Source: Zea mays (lineage: Eukaryota; Streptophyta; Magnoliopsida; Poales; Poaceae). Taken from it: a DNA stretch of 64,000 nt. Of the stretch, positions 1-11,100 are shown one piece after another. The translations under genes and the position numbers were made by a program. The stretch lies in NCBI RefSeq assembly GCF_902167145.1, contig NC_050097.1, positions 231,527,034 to 231,591,033 on the forward strand. The letters are read 5' to 3'. A model generated the notes under the pieces. It was given only the letters and a program-made list of their open reading frames with translations. It was not told the DNA's origin and searched no databases. The first letter of the stretch is position 1, and every line of letters starts with the position of its first letter.

Positions 1-1463
1 CCCTTTGCCATGAGGCAAGTTGGAGTGTAGGAGTCATCGCGGAGGTTGGTGAAGAGTTGCGAGCTTGAAGTAGATTGGATGGCGACGTTTGCCACCACTT
101 CCTCTTCTTCGGAGCTAGAACTTTCTTCATCGGAGTTCCATTCTTCACCAATGTGAGCTTGACCATATTTCTTCTTTTTGAAATATCCCTTGTTCTTGCC
201 CCCCTTTTTGAACTTGTCCTTTTTGTATTCCTTCTTTGCTTCTTGTTCCTTTTTGTTTGGACAATCCGCTATGAAATGACCAGTTTGGCCACATTCATAA
301 CATGCCCTCTTCTTTCCTTTCCTTTGAAACTTATCATTTTTCCTCACAAATTTCTTGAAGGTTTTGATGAACATAACTGTGTCTTCATCACTTGAACTAT
401 CTTCATCACTTGATGTCTCGACCACTTTCTTTGTCTTGTGGTCTTTGTTCTTCTTGGGGGTATCTTGTTCATTTGAGATCAAGGCATGAGTGTCCCTTGT
501 CTTGATTGGGGCTTCTTCAGATTCATGTTGTTGAATCTTTGCAAATAGTTGGTGAGGTGTCATATCCTCATAGTCATCACGGTCCCTTATCATCCTTGCT
601 AGACTCTTGTCCTTTTCTTTGTATGCTCTCATAAATAGTCTAGTGACCTTGGAGTCACTCCAATCTTCACTTCCAAGCACTCTGATTTTGTTGACCAACA
701 CCATTAGCCGATCAAAGAGTGATTGAAGTGACTCACCCTTAGTCCAATCATATCGAGCAAGCTCACTCTCCAAAGCTTCAATTCTATGTCTCTTAGCTTT
801 GGGGTCTCCTTCATGTGACATTTTGAGAATGTTCCAAATGTCACGAGCATCCTCTCTTCCTTGGACTTTCTGGTATTCTTCCGGATAAAGACTTCCTTTT
901 ATTATGCTCACGGCTTGAGCATTGCGGTGAACTTCTTGCATCATTTCCGGAGTCATCTCTTCTCCTTGGACGGGCTTATACATACCTATATTGACAATCT
1001 CCCAAAGACTAGGATGTACACCGATTAAATGCGACTTCATCTTATCGGCCCACTCGTCATAGTTCAACTCACTAAGAGTTGGTAACTTTCCAAGTGGGGC
1101 GGAAGAGAAGTTGGGAATAAAATTTCTAGAATAATCAAATTGAACTTTGCTGAACTCGTTACCTTTACTTTTGGTAGATGATCCTTCGGTGTTGAGACTT
1201 ACCTTGCTCATCACCTTTGACACCAAAAGTTCCACTAGGTCATCATTGTATTCAATTTTTCCCTTTCCTTTGTCTTCTTCGACCTTTCTTCTTGATTCTT
1301 CTTCTTTGGCCCTTTTCTTAGCATCTTCCTCTTTCATTTTGAGGAACATCTTCTTGGCAATCTTCATGGCGAGGTCGAGGACCTTGGGGTCCACTTCCTC
1401 ACCGGAAGATGTGACGGGGATTTATTCGAGAAGAGGATCCACATGGTCCCTTTGAGTAGACAT
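1..1463 (-). pseudogene. Copia gag (element G), N-terminal part, runs off window
   Basis: Reading the minus strand from an ATG at 1463 gives a Gag that stays open to the window edge apart from one in-frame TAA at 1424-1422, after 13 codons. Translation could restart at the ATG at 1367. Downstream are a lysine/glutamate-rich N-terminus, a UBN2/retrotransposon-gag-like helical region (rc of roughly 1110-540), and a CCHC zinc knuckle (CYECGQTGHFIADC, rc of about 303-262). A basic tail and an acidic, serine-rich stretch follow. Gag packages element RNA and forms the virus-like particle. The PBS and LTR lie just upstream on the same strand. It is clearly related to the Sirevirus Gags at 36-58 kb but divergent from them. 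It is called a pseudogene because of the early stop; the rest of the element lies outside the window. Confidence 0.8.
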
Positions 1464-1505
1464 GATCGTTTCCTCACGCGGTTAAGCGTAAAACGAGGTA
1501 CGAAG

Positions 1506-1516
1506 TTCTGATACCA
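1506..1516 (-). other. Primer binding site, element G
   Basis: The rc reads TGGTATCAGAA, complementary to the 3' end of initiator-Met tRNA as in most copia elements. It lies 3 nt from the LTR end and about 45 nt before the gag ATG. Confidence 0.8.
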
Positions 1517-1518
1517 AT

Positions 1519-2870
1519 TGAAAGTAGCCTAGAGGGGGGTGAATAGGCTACACCTGAAATTTTCCACTAAAAACTTCGAGATAGTGTCAAATTCAAGTTG
1601 CACTGGTGCAAACCGGTTCAGTTGATTTTGTTTACAACTGAACAAGTTTGAACCTGCTCAACTTAGATTATATAAACCGTTAAACAAATGTGACGAAGTA
1701 GTGAAAGATTTTGCTAAAGACTTGCCCTAGAGAAAATCCACTCGAATAGACGACAAATCAGTGTGAATTGCTTTCACAGGATTTGCACACAATATAATCA
1801 TATATGAACTAACCAACCAAATAAAGCACTTATGAAGAACACACAAGAACATACGATTTAACCCGAGGTTCGGCAACCACCACAAAGGTGTCCTACTCCT
1901 CGTTGAGGAGCCCACAAAGGGCTAGGTCTTTTCCAACCCTAATCCTCCACAAGCCGACCACCAAGGTCAAGGCAATCTCTTCTCAAATTTGCTCAAAGAG
2001 CGGGTGATATAAACTTCTTGGGGTCGTCCACAAATTTGGAGACTCCCAAACAACCTCTAACCGTCAAGGAACGCAAGGTTCCAAGAGTAACAAATCCGCA
2101 CAAGGTTAAGTTTGCAATGAGCTCAAGAATGAAGAGAATAGGAGAATCAAGATGAAATCAACAGTGTGTTAGATCGACTTCACCTCACACCAAGGATCCT
2201 TAAAATGATTGAAGGGGATGCAATTTTGGGTGTGAGAGGTGAATTGAATGCCTTTGTTTGGAGGTTAGTCAACCAAGAAATCATGGAAGGGCCAAAGTGA
2301 ATGAAGAGAGAGAGAGTGTGGGGGGTATTTAAAGGATCCCCCAAAAGCTGGCAGCCGTTGGGAGAAGTGGACCAAAAATCGGTTGAATTGGTCCTTAAAC
2401 CGGTTGAATCGGTTTCCACCAGGGAGTTCTCGGTTCACTGAGCTACTCAGCCGGAGACTCGACTGGACTCAAAATCGGTTGAGCCGGGCCCAAATCCGGT
2501 TGAACCGATTTTCGAAAAACTCTGCACACGACTTTTTTGATAGCTTTTGACTGTCAGACTGGCAGGACAGAGGTGGCAGAATGAACAGTACAGAAACCGG
2601 TTGAACCGGTATTTGAAACTGAAGAGCAAGTTTTAAGAAAACAGAAGTGAACCAAGGTGGAACTTTTTGTGGGGAGTAAGAGTGGTTTTTCCAAGGACAT
2701 TCAAGATCTAGAAAAGTATTCTCTTAGAGGATTTGAAGTAATTTGAACTGAGCTCATTGCATAACTTAACTTATTGCGGATCCCTCTTAATTGAACGACG
2801 ATTTCTATAACTCAAGAACTAGAAAAAGTAAACTGTTGTTGTTTCCAAGCACTTGGAGCACGCCATATGA
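1519..2870 (-). mobile_element. 5' LTR of copia element G (outer edge approximate)
   Basis: The LTR end (TGAAAGTAGCCTAGAGGGGG on the plus strand) abuts the PBS and resembles the C-rich LTR ends of the Sireviruses further right. The stretch holds a cluster of dyad motifs of the type ACCGGTTGAACCGGT (2374-2614) and a segment with paired GAGGAG/CCTACTCCTC motifs near 1890. No ORF in it looks real. The distal boundary near 2870 is a guess, because the partner LTR is outside the window and no TSD can be checked. Confidence 0.6.
2374..2614. repeat. ACCGGTTGAACCGGT-type dyad cluster in LTR of G
   Basis: Five or more imperfect copies of a 15-nt dyad occur, built from (A)CCGGTT / AACCGG(T) half-sites (near 2376, 2398, 2473, 2493 and 2593). 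A further AACCGGTT lies at 1611. The arrangement recalls the palindrome arrays in the LTRs of elements A-C. Confidence 0.65.
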
Positions 2871-3049
2871 TGTAGAATTTTAATTCGCTGTGCTTTTATA
2901 TTTGCGTACTCATAAGATCTGTGCTTCTCCTGTCTGTAGAATAACTGTGTACATGTTAGGAGCAAACTTGTTAGAATCTCTGTTTGTTTTATCATTTAAT
3001 CACCAAAACCCTCAATTAGGGTTGATTGCACTTACAAAAGGCAGTAGGA

Positions 3050-3760
3050 GTGCTATGTGTGTCTGTTTGTTCCCAGCTACTAAAACTGAACTGTTTGTTT
3101 CTATGTTTGTTCCTAGCTACTGAAACTGAACTGATTGTTTCTCAGAAACAAACTGCTTGCTGAACTGTTTCTTTCCTAGAATATGTGCTGGGCGATGTAG
3201 CTGTCTGATTGTTTTCCCAGAACCTAGCGTGCTTGCTGTCTGGGAAAACATTTCTGGCGTGCTTGCTGTATGGGAAACCATGTGCGCTTGCTGCCAAGTT
3301 ACATGAGCTCATTAACTTACAAGTTCCCAGAATATACTGGCGTGCTTGCTGTCTGGAAAACAAGTAGTTCCCAGAAAACAACTAACTGGTTAGAAGTAGT
3401 TCCCAGAATCTGAACTAAAAAACAGTTCTGGCGTGTAGTTCCCATAATCTGAACTGGAAAACAGTTCTGGCGTCCTTGCTGTCTGGGAACCTGGCGTGCT
3501 TGCTGTCTGGAAAACAGTTCTGGCGTGCGTGCTTGCTGCCAGGTTACATGAGACCATTGACTGAAAACAACTAACTGGTTAGAAGTAGTTCCCAGAATCT
3601 GAACTGGAAAACAGTTCTGGCATGGAGTTCCTAGAAACAGTTCCCAGAATCTGAACATTACCATAACGCACTGATACATTAACTGAACACATTGATACAT
3701 TAACTGAAAACAACTAACTACATAGATAGTCTTGAATACATAGATAGTCTTACATAAACA
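3050..3760. repeat. Degenerate short-repeat region
   Basis: The stretch is built from repeated phrases: GGCGTGCTTGCTG (at least four copies, 3250-3540), TTCCCAGAATCTGAACTGG, and a longer unit containing CAACTAACTGGTTAGAAGTA that recurs about 189 bp apart (3377 and 3566). It could be subterminal repeat sequence of a DNA transposon. I found no convincing TIR or TSD. The ORFs across it are products of the repetition. Confidence 0.6.
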
Positions 3761-3899
3761 CAACCACATCACAGAGAGATGTTACAAGTACATAGTCTTG
3801 ACATCACAAAAGTCTTCATATCTGGTTAGAAGTTCATCTCATGACACAAACTGGTTACAAGTTCATCTCATGACCACAAAAGATAGAACCACAGAAGAA

Positions 3900-4740
3900 A
3901 CATACTAGTAGTCTTGGCAACTTAAACAGTACGATCATAAATCTGGTCGTAGTCGTAGCCCATAATACGACAATGCTCGAACAAAGAGACAACCACTTTG
4001 TTCTCCTCCCACTTCATGTCTTAAAAAACCATTTCCCACAGCTCCGGATCTTCTGACACATATCCATCCACTTGGTCCTCAACATGAGAAGGGTTAGAGT
4101 GGTCTTCAACATCTGAAGGGGATGATCAAGGTCCCAACCAGGACATTTGTTGTCCAGATCTTCTTCACACACATTTGAAGTCTTCTCGAGACTCTTTCAC
4201 ACTTCCTTCAAATGGCCAGCAAGTTTTACAACCTTACCCCCTTCAACTCCTGGGATGCTACAACACAGCCTATTAATGGTATGTAAAAGTGAAGATTGCC
4301 TCCTCATCTCTTGAATGACATATCGGAGTAAGTTCTTGATGCTAACGTGATACTTCAAATCAACATGTTCCTGTACATATTAAACTAGTTGTTGGTCAAG
4401 TGGATGACTAAGTTACCATGCTTGTGAAGAACTAACCCTAATTTGAATGAACAGCAGCCCTAAACCCTATGCAGCAAAATAAGAGAGAAAGAAAATCAGT
4501 CACCAATGATTCCACCATGGAGTCATCTTCAACAAATCTTCTATACTTCACAGCAGAGACGACAAGTTGAACCTTATCGGCTGCAATAGTGGCAGATTCA
4601 ACAGCCGCACGTGCCTCCTTCTCAGCAACCAACGCCGCACATCTGGCCTCCGCAGCTGCAACAACCGCAGCACGAGTAGCATCAACAGCTTCTGCAACAG
4701 CGACGACCGGAGCAGTTCAATCCATCTCTGGGATTTGAGT
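3900..4740 (-). pseudogene. Decayed, unrecognised minus-strand coding region
   Basis: On the minus strand an alanine/glutamate-rich helical stretch is open from about 4725 to 4438 (containing EKEARAAVESATIAADKVQL). Weaker coding-like segments follow down to about 3935, ending in a tyrosine-rich tail with a stop near 3928. Stops and frame changes interrupt it and no family was recognised. With the repeats at 3050-3760 it may be the remains of a DNA transposon with its ORF, or a decayed host gene. The host gene's 5' end begins about 450 bp to the right in the opposite direction. Confidence 0.35.
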
Positions 4741-4890
4741 GAGGCACCTAGGGTGCCGCGGTTAGGGTTGCGCAGCAAGAGGAAAGAACGGCGGCGGCTA
4801 GGGTGCGTGTCTGGTAGCGAGAATAGGGAGAAGGGTAATAGATGTAGAGACGACGTGAGTATCATTAGTTTAATCCTCGATGTTACCTGA

Positions 4891-5194
4891 TAATAGAGTA
4901 GTCATGTCTATTTTAGAGTGTGAGTTGTCCTATAGTTTTTTATAACGGAGAATCTCTCTCCTAATCCTCCAATTCGTCGAAGCCGGACTTGCAAATTTCT
5001 CCCGGTTCGTCGGGTGCTGTCCGTCCCTTTGTCGGTGGTCGTTGTTCCCAACCAAAATTTCCACCCCTTCGTCAGCCCCTTGACCACCGTTCCAACCCTC
5101 TCCCATCGCGTCGCCTCGAAGGAAGCGCGGCTGATCCTGCTCCAAGCCTCCAACCCTAGCTTCCCCGCTCCCCACCTTCCTCCGTCCGGGGCTC
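4891..5194 (+). promoter_or_regulatory. 5' UTR / promoter-proximal region of the S-acyltransferase gene
   Basis: C+T-rich leader-like sequence precedes the ATG at 5195, with no recognisable transposon. No clear TATA box was identified, so the transcription start is unknown. Overlapping ORFs here are shadows of the GC-rich first exon. Confidence 0.4.
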
Positions 5195-8100
5195 ATGGCG
5201 GAGATCGAGGTGGTATCCGAAGGCGGCAGGCGGGACGAGGACGAGGAGCGGCGGCGGCAGCAGCAGCAAGGCGCGGGGGAGCCGGACCCCGTGGTGGACG
5301 TGTACTCTGCGGCGGCGTATGGGGACCTGGAGCGGCTCCGCGGTTTCGTGGAGCAGGGGGGAGCCGCCACCGCGCTCAGGGAGCCCGACGGCAACGGCTA
5401 CCACGCGCTCCAGTGGGCCGCGCTCAACAACTACCCCCACGTCGCGCTCTACATCGTCGAGGTCGGGCTCGGACTCGGCTTCCCCCCACCCCGCGCCTCA
5501 GCCTCCGTCCATGCCGCTATCCTGCTTCCTCGCTGCTTCGAATCGGCGCTTATTCATTCCAGCATCTCGTGCTCACCTTATAGCTTCGCTGATGATGGGA
5601 TTGCTCGGTTTCCGCAGCACGGTGGCGACGTTAATGCGACGGACCACGCGCGGCAGACGGCGCTGCACTGGGCGGCCGTGCGTGGGTCCACTTCCGTGGC
5701 TGACGTGCTGATGGAGCACGGAGCGAGGGTCGAGGCCGCCGACGTCAATGGCTTCCGGGTAATGCGGCACCCTTGTCTTTCTTGATTTACAAATCGAATT
5801 TTAATTTTGTTGTCCCTGTGTTTGTGTTGGGTTTGGGGGCTGATTTGTTCAAGGCCTTAGGTGCCGAGGCCAAACTTTGGTCAATATCTGACCATTAGCT
5901 AAACAATAAATTACTTATATATAACTTAGGCATGGTCAAATAAACTATGTAGATGAAAATTTTGTTGTATAGTGTAACTTTAATTTGAAATCAAGCTTGG
6001 TCAAATCGTGGCCTATTGGCCTTGAACCAATCAGCCCCTTAGTATCTGATTGGTGAGGCTACCATGGTCGTTTTGCGATAGCCTGCGGGGATGGGTTTTA
6101 GAGGTTTACCACGTTTGTTTGACCATTAAAAAAATGCAGGATTGCGTTGATTGTCTGGTTTTGCCGAATCAGGTGTACGGTCACTGTGTTTCACCATTGA
6201 TGACAATCTAGAAAATCCAGTAGAAAAAATACATGAGTACTCGTTGGTCCCAACTTCCAACTAAGCATTCTCTCATGAAGTAGCAGCCTGCCATTTTGTT
6301 TAATAATAAATCATTTGCAACAGAACCAATTGCAGATTAATTTTTCTGTTTGTGCTGAAAGGGAAGAAAATGGACTGAATAGAAAAATAATAAATATATG
6401 CTATTACAGAATACAGTTTTACAGCACATCATTCGGAATTTTGCTTTTAGGTTGGATAGCTCATCTTTGGAGCACCTTTTCAGCCATTGTTATTAAGGCA
6501 TCACTTAAGCGGTGCTTAAGCGCCAGAGCGGTCGAAGGTCACCTCAGGGGTTAGGTGATGCCTCGTCGCCTTATTCGCATGCCTATGCCCCCTAGATTCC
6601 GCTGTCTCCTCATCGATTCTGCTGGTGGCCTGCTTGATTTTTCTTCTGCTGGCTAGATCTCTTCCATCTCCCACTCATGAATTGCTTGATCTGGAAGGGG
6701 ACGGCTTCGTCTGTCAATTTGAGAGCACTGACCAGAGAGGAAGGGGAAGCAGAGGGGCGGAGGGAAGAGCAGACCAGCACATCCGGAGAGGGAAGCAGAG
6801 CAGCGCACCTGGAGAGGAGCGGAGGGAAGCAGAGCAGGCACTTGGGTGGAGGCGGAATAGCAGTGGAGAACGCGTGAGAGAAGAAGCGGCGACACTGAAG
6901 GGGGTCGGGATTTGGAGTTTAACAAAGCCACACCAGGTGGGGGAGGAGGCGAGGAGCACATGAGCTGCCTGGTGGGCTGGGCCAGCCCACTTCTTACCAG
7001 GCCCCTTTCTTTTTCTTTTTTCCTTTTCTTTTTTGTTCACCTACTGCTCTATGCTGCTGTTTTTAGTTTTTTATTAATTTAGGTGTTGATTCGCCTCACG
7101 CTTTAGTCACTTAAGCGCAAGGCGGTAGTTAGTCGCCACACCTTGACTTGCTGCCTCTATAACCATGTTTTCAGCTTTCCTTTATTGCTGGTGAAAAAGA
7201 TTATATGTTCAGTTCCTAACCACAGGCAAATCATCTATATGGTTGAAGCGGAATCTTCTGTTTGACTGTTCCCTGCTTTGATTATTCTGTCAGGCAGTCC
7301 ACGTTGCATCTCAGTATGGCCAAACAGCATTCTTGCATCACATCATCTCAAAGTACGGTGCAGATTTTGATGCTTTGGACATTGATGGGAGGAGCGCTTT
7401 GCACTGGTACATGATTATTGATTGATCCTCTACTTTTCGAATGCATGTTTTCCCAGGTTCTGGTATCAATGTCACCCTGAAAATGCAGCATACAGTTTAA
7501 TAGGATTTTCTATATTCTTTTCAAATCGTGTCTCAAATTGTTCTCACGGTAATGGATTCACTCAGAAATTGTCTTTGTGCTGTTGTGCATGTGTGTGATA
7601 TAGTGCTGTGCACTCAGTTGTATGATTGAAGGACTGGAACCACAGTCCTGAAGAGTCAGTTAATTTACTGTCTACCAAACTTCTGTGTTGAGACTTCCAC
7701 TCATTGGATACTTTTATCTACATGTCCATGTTTGATGTAATGTAACCTTATATATTCTATAACATTACAGGGCTGCCTACAAAGGAAATGCAGATACAAT
7801 CAGATTACTGCTATTTATGGATGCTAATCAAGTAAGGCAAGACAAAAATGGTACCTGTCTCTTCTCTGTGGTATTTAATTATATCTTTTGGCTACTTCAT
7901 ACGCCTCTTCTTTTCCACAATTTTTCTTATTCTATGAACAATAAGAACGGTATATTTGGCAAGGTTCAGTGATTGTCAGAATATTTTTAAGAACATCTAC
8001 TTTTTTATTTGTGTGTGGTATGCTCCCAACAACAACAACAACAACAACAACAACAAAGCCTTTTTGTCCCAAGCACGTTGGGGTAGGCTAGAGATGAAAC

Positions 8101-11100
8101 CCCGTATGAAAACCTCAGAGCTCAACCCCCAAAGAACAGAAAAGGGAAACAAAGGCAAAGGAGAACCGAAAACAACGAAACGGGGAAACACATAAAAGAG
8201 ATAAAACCCACAAGGACCAGCAAGATCTAAAATGGACACAAGAAAAGGTCAAACGATTAAGGAGGAAAAGCGAAACTATCAATCAGGGTTCTGGCACGTG
8301 AATTGCACACTTCCACCCCTTCCTATCTGCGGCGAGCTCTTTGTCAATATTCCACTCCTTCAGGTCTCTCTTCACAGCCTCTGTCCACGTCAAAGTTGGT
8401 CGACCTCTACCTCTCTTCACATTTTCGGGACGCCTAATTATTCCGATATGCACTGGTGCCTCTTCAGGTCTTCGTTGGATATGTCCAAACCATCTCAAGC
8501 GATGTTGCATAAGCTTCTCCTCAATTGGCGCCACTCCTACTCTCTCTCGTATATCATCATTCCGGACTCGATCTCTCCTTGTGTGGCCACATATCCAGCG
8601 CAACATACGCATCTCTGCCACACTTAGTTGTTGGACATGTCGTCTTTTAGTGGGCCAACATTCTGCTCCATACAACATAGCCGGCCGGATTGCTGTCCTG
8701 TAGAATTTGCCTTTTAGTTTGCGTGGCACCCGGTGGTCGCATAAGACACCCGCAGCTTGTCGCCACTTCAACCATCCGGCTTTAATTCTATGACTGACAT
8801 CCTCCTCGATGTCTCCCTCCTTTTGAAGCATTGATCCTAAGTAACGAAAAGTGTCTTTCTTGGGTACCACTTGCCCATCAAGACTAACATCGCCATCCTC
8901 ATACCCCATGGGAAAAAAATCTAGGATGGATAATTAATTCCCTCAAAATTATGGATGGCTGTGAGTGTGGCTCTGTTATTTTATTTCACTTTGGCAGTTA
9001 GTTAGGTATAGAATATTTAAGCTCTTTTTGTGATGCCATGCAGGTTGTACCCCTTTACATTGGGCTGCCATAAGAGGAAATTTGGAGGTTTGCACAGTTC
9101 TTGTACATACTGGTACTAAGGAAGAGCTCACACTAAAGGATAGTGGTGGGTTAACTCCTGTGCAACTGGCAGCAGAAAAAGGTCATCGACATCTTTCCAA
9201 TGTCCTTGTACGTTTTCTTTGGCATTTTTATTTACCTATTAATAATTGTCCTTTTTCTCCTCCTGAGATGAGAAATTACAGTGCATGCCACCATTAAGTC
9301 TGCTCATACACCTATTCATCTAGGTGTGTGCTATTGTAAATGATTGCAATGGCATGTATTCAATGATGTATTCTTCCCCTCTTCTATCAATTTTCTATCC
9401 TCCCTTGTTCTGAAGTTGGTTCTTTAGTGTGTATTTTAGGTACTGATCTTTTCAACACCACTAACAGAAGAAATTTCTCTGCTTGTAGTCTAATGCTACA
9501 AAAGTAAGCTTTGAAGATAAGTTTTTCCCTGGAAAATCAAGGAAAATTGGATATGCCCCTTTCTTGTTTGCTTATCTTGTCATCTGCCTCATCCTGTTCC
9601 TAAACTCAATTGTATTTGGTGAGCATTGTTTTGGAGTTTTTTTGTTTGTCAGAATTACGGATCCTTGTTTATCATCAGTCCTGATCATAAAATCTCTGCT
9701 CTGCAGCACCTAATTTTTCTAGGATCACTGCTACTGCTGGTCTTTGGTCTTGGGCTGCTGTATCACTTTTCTTTGCATCACAAGTAATGTTCTACAGAGT
9801 TAGCAGGTAGCTTACATTACATATTTGTTTGCCGTATCATTTATCTGCACCTTTTGCAATTTCCTGACATGCTATGTTGTTTTAGTCTTGCACATTTAGT
9901 GGCTATAATGATAGCTCAATATGTATGTGTGTTTGTGTGTGTGTTTATACACACACACACACCCACTAAAAGATGATTGGCTATTTGACTGTTAGGAAAA
10001 AGGAATTTGCGATGATACTCACGGGAAGAGATTCGACCATGCATTTGATGCATTCGTGCTACCGTGGAAATCTCTGTTTTGTTCTCCTATTGTCTGTGTC
10101 CCTGTTCCATACTTAAGGCTTGTGTTCTTTTGCTGTTTTGACAGAAAAAATCCTGGCTACATCAAGGCAAATTCCAAGCGAATTGACCCAAAGGTAAAAA
10201 AAAATCTTCGAGCACTGTTGTTCAAAGATGATGTTTCTACAAATGCTTCGATATTTATAGAACCTTGCTGTGTCATTTCAAGGAACAGATAAAACATGTT
10301 CATTTTGTAGTTGATAGCATTATACCATGCTATAGTACAGTACATGGAAGCTAGCAGTTCATCGGCCTATTTTCACCTATCCTTTTGTCATTGTGACCAA
10401 CTGAAGTTCTGTACTGAACATTTTGAAGACTGACTAAACACCACTTGGTCTGTCAAACCATAGAAAGTTGTTTGCACAGTTTTCTTTTTGTCAGTAGATA
10501 AATATGACAATTAGCGCTTTATTTACAGGAGCCACTTATGGAAATTGATCTTACCAATTCCTCTACTTGGACAGGCAATTGGTCTCAGCTATGCCCTACT
10601 TGCAAGGTAATAGGAACAAACTCTTCATTATTATTTTCAATTCTGTGATTTCTTCCCCCTTTTGTAAGATAATCTTCTGCATTCTCCTGTTGTTTTGCTG
10701 CAGCAGGAAGTTGGCAATAGGCTATTTTCTTTGTTGTCCATCTATCTATCTTTGCTACTGTAGCAGTATGGCAATAGGCCACCCAGTAATGGCTTGCATC
10801 AGCCATGACCGACATGTAGAATACTTGGGGCTGAGATCAGCCCATGTACTAGTGTACTTCTGTAGTTGGTGAACATTCACCCCTACTTGTATATACACCA
10901 GGGAATAAAAAGGAGATAGTAGTTCAGTTGCTGCACTAGTTTGTGTGTGCGGTTTCTGTGCTCAACACTTTTTTATACCTCCAGCCTAAGGTGTTGTGTG
11001 CGCGTGAGCGCGTGCGTGCAAGGGAGACCAGGAACAAACACATTTGTCTTTCATATTATTTTAGTATTTCTCTTGTGGAGATGGCACTTTGTCTCGGAAG

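Larger units (their letters stand above)
8027..8916 (-). mobile_element. 5'-truncated RTE-type LINE in intron 4
   Basis: A minus-strand insertion with a simple-repeat 3' tail at 8027-8056 and an open C-terminal reverse-transcriptase ORF reaching about 8909. The 5' part (endonuclease and most of RT) is missing, which is typical LINE truncation. No clear TSD was seen at the edges. Confidence 0.8.

Noticed and set aside
5014..5583. 189-codon plus ORF overlapping exon 1 in another frame
   Set aside because: Shadow of the GC-rich first exon; it runs through the real splice donor and ATG without homology.
9935..9963. (GT)n/(AC)n tract in intron 7
   Set aside because: Ordinary intronic microsatellite, not worth a separate claim.
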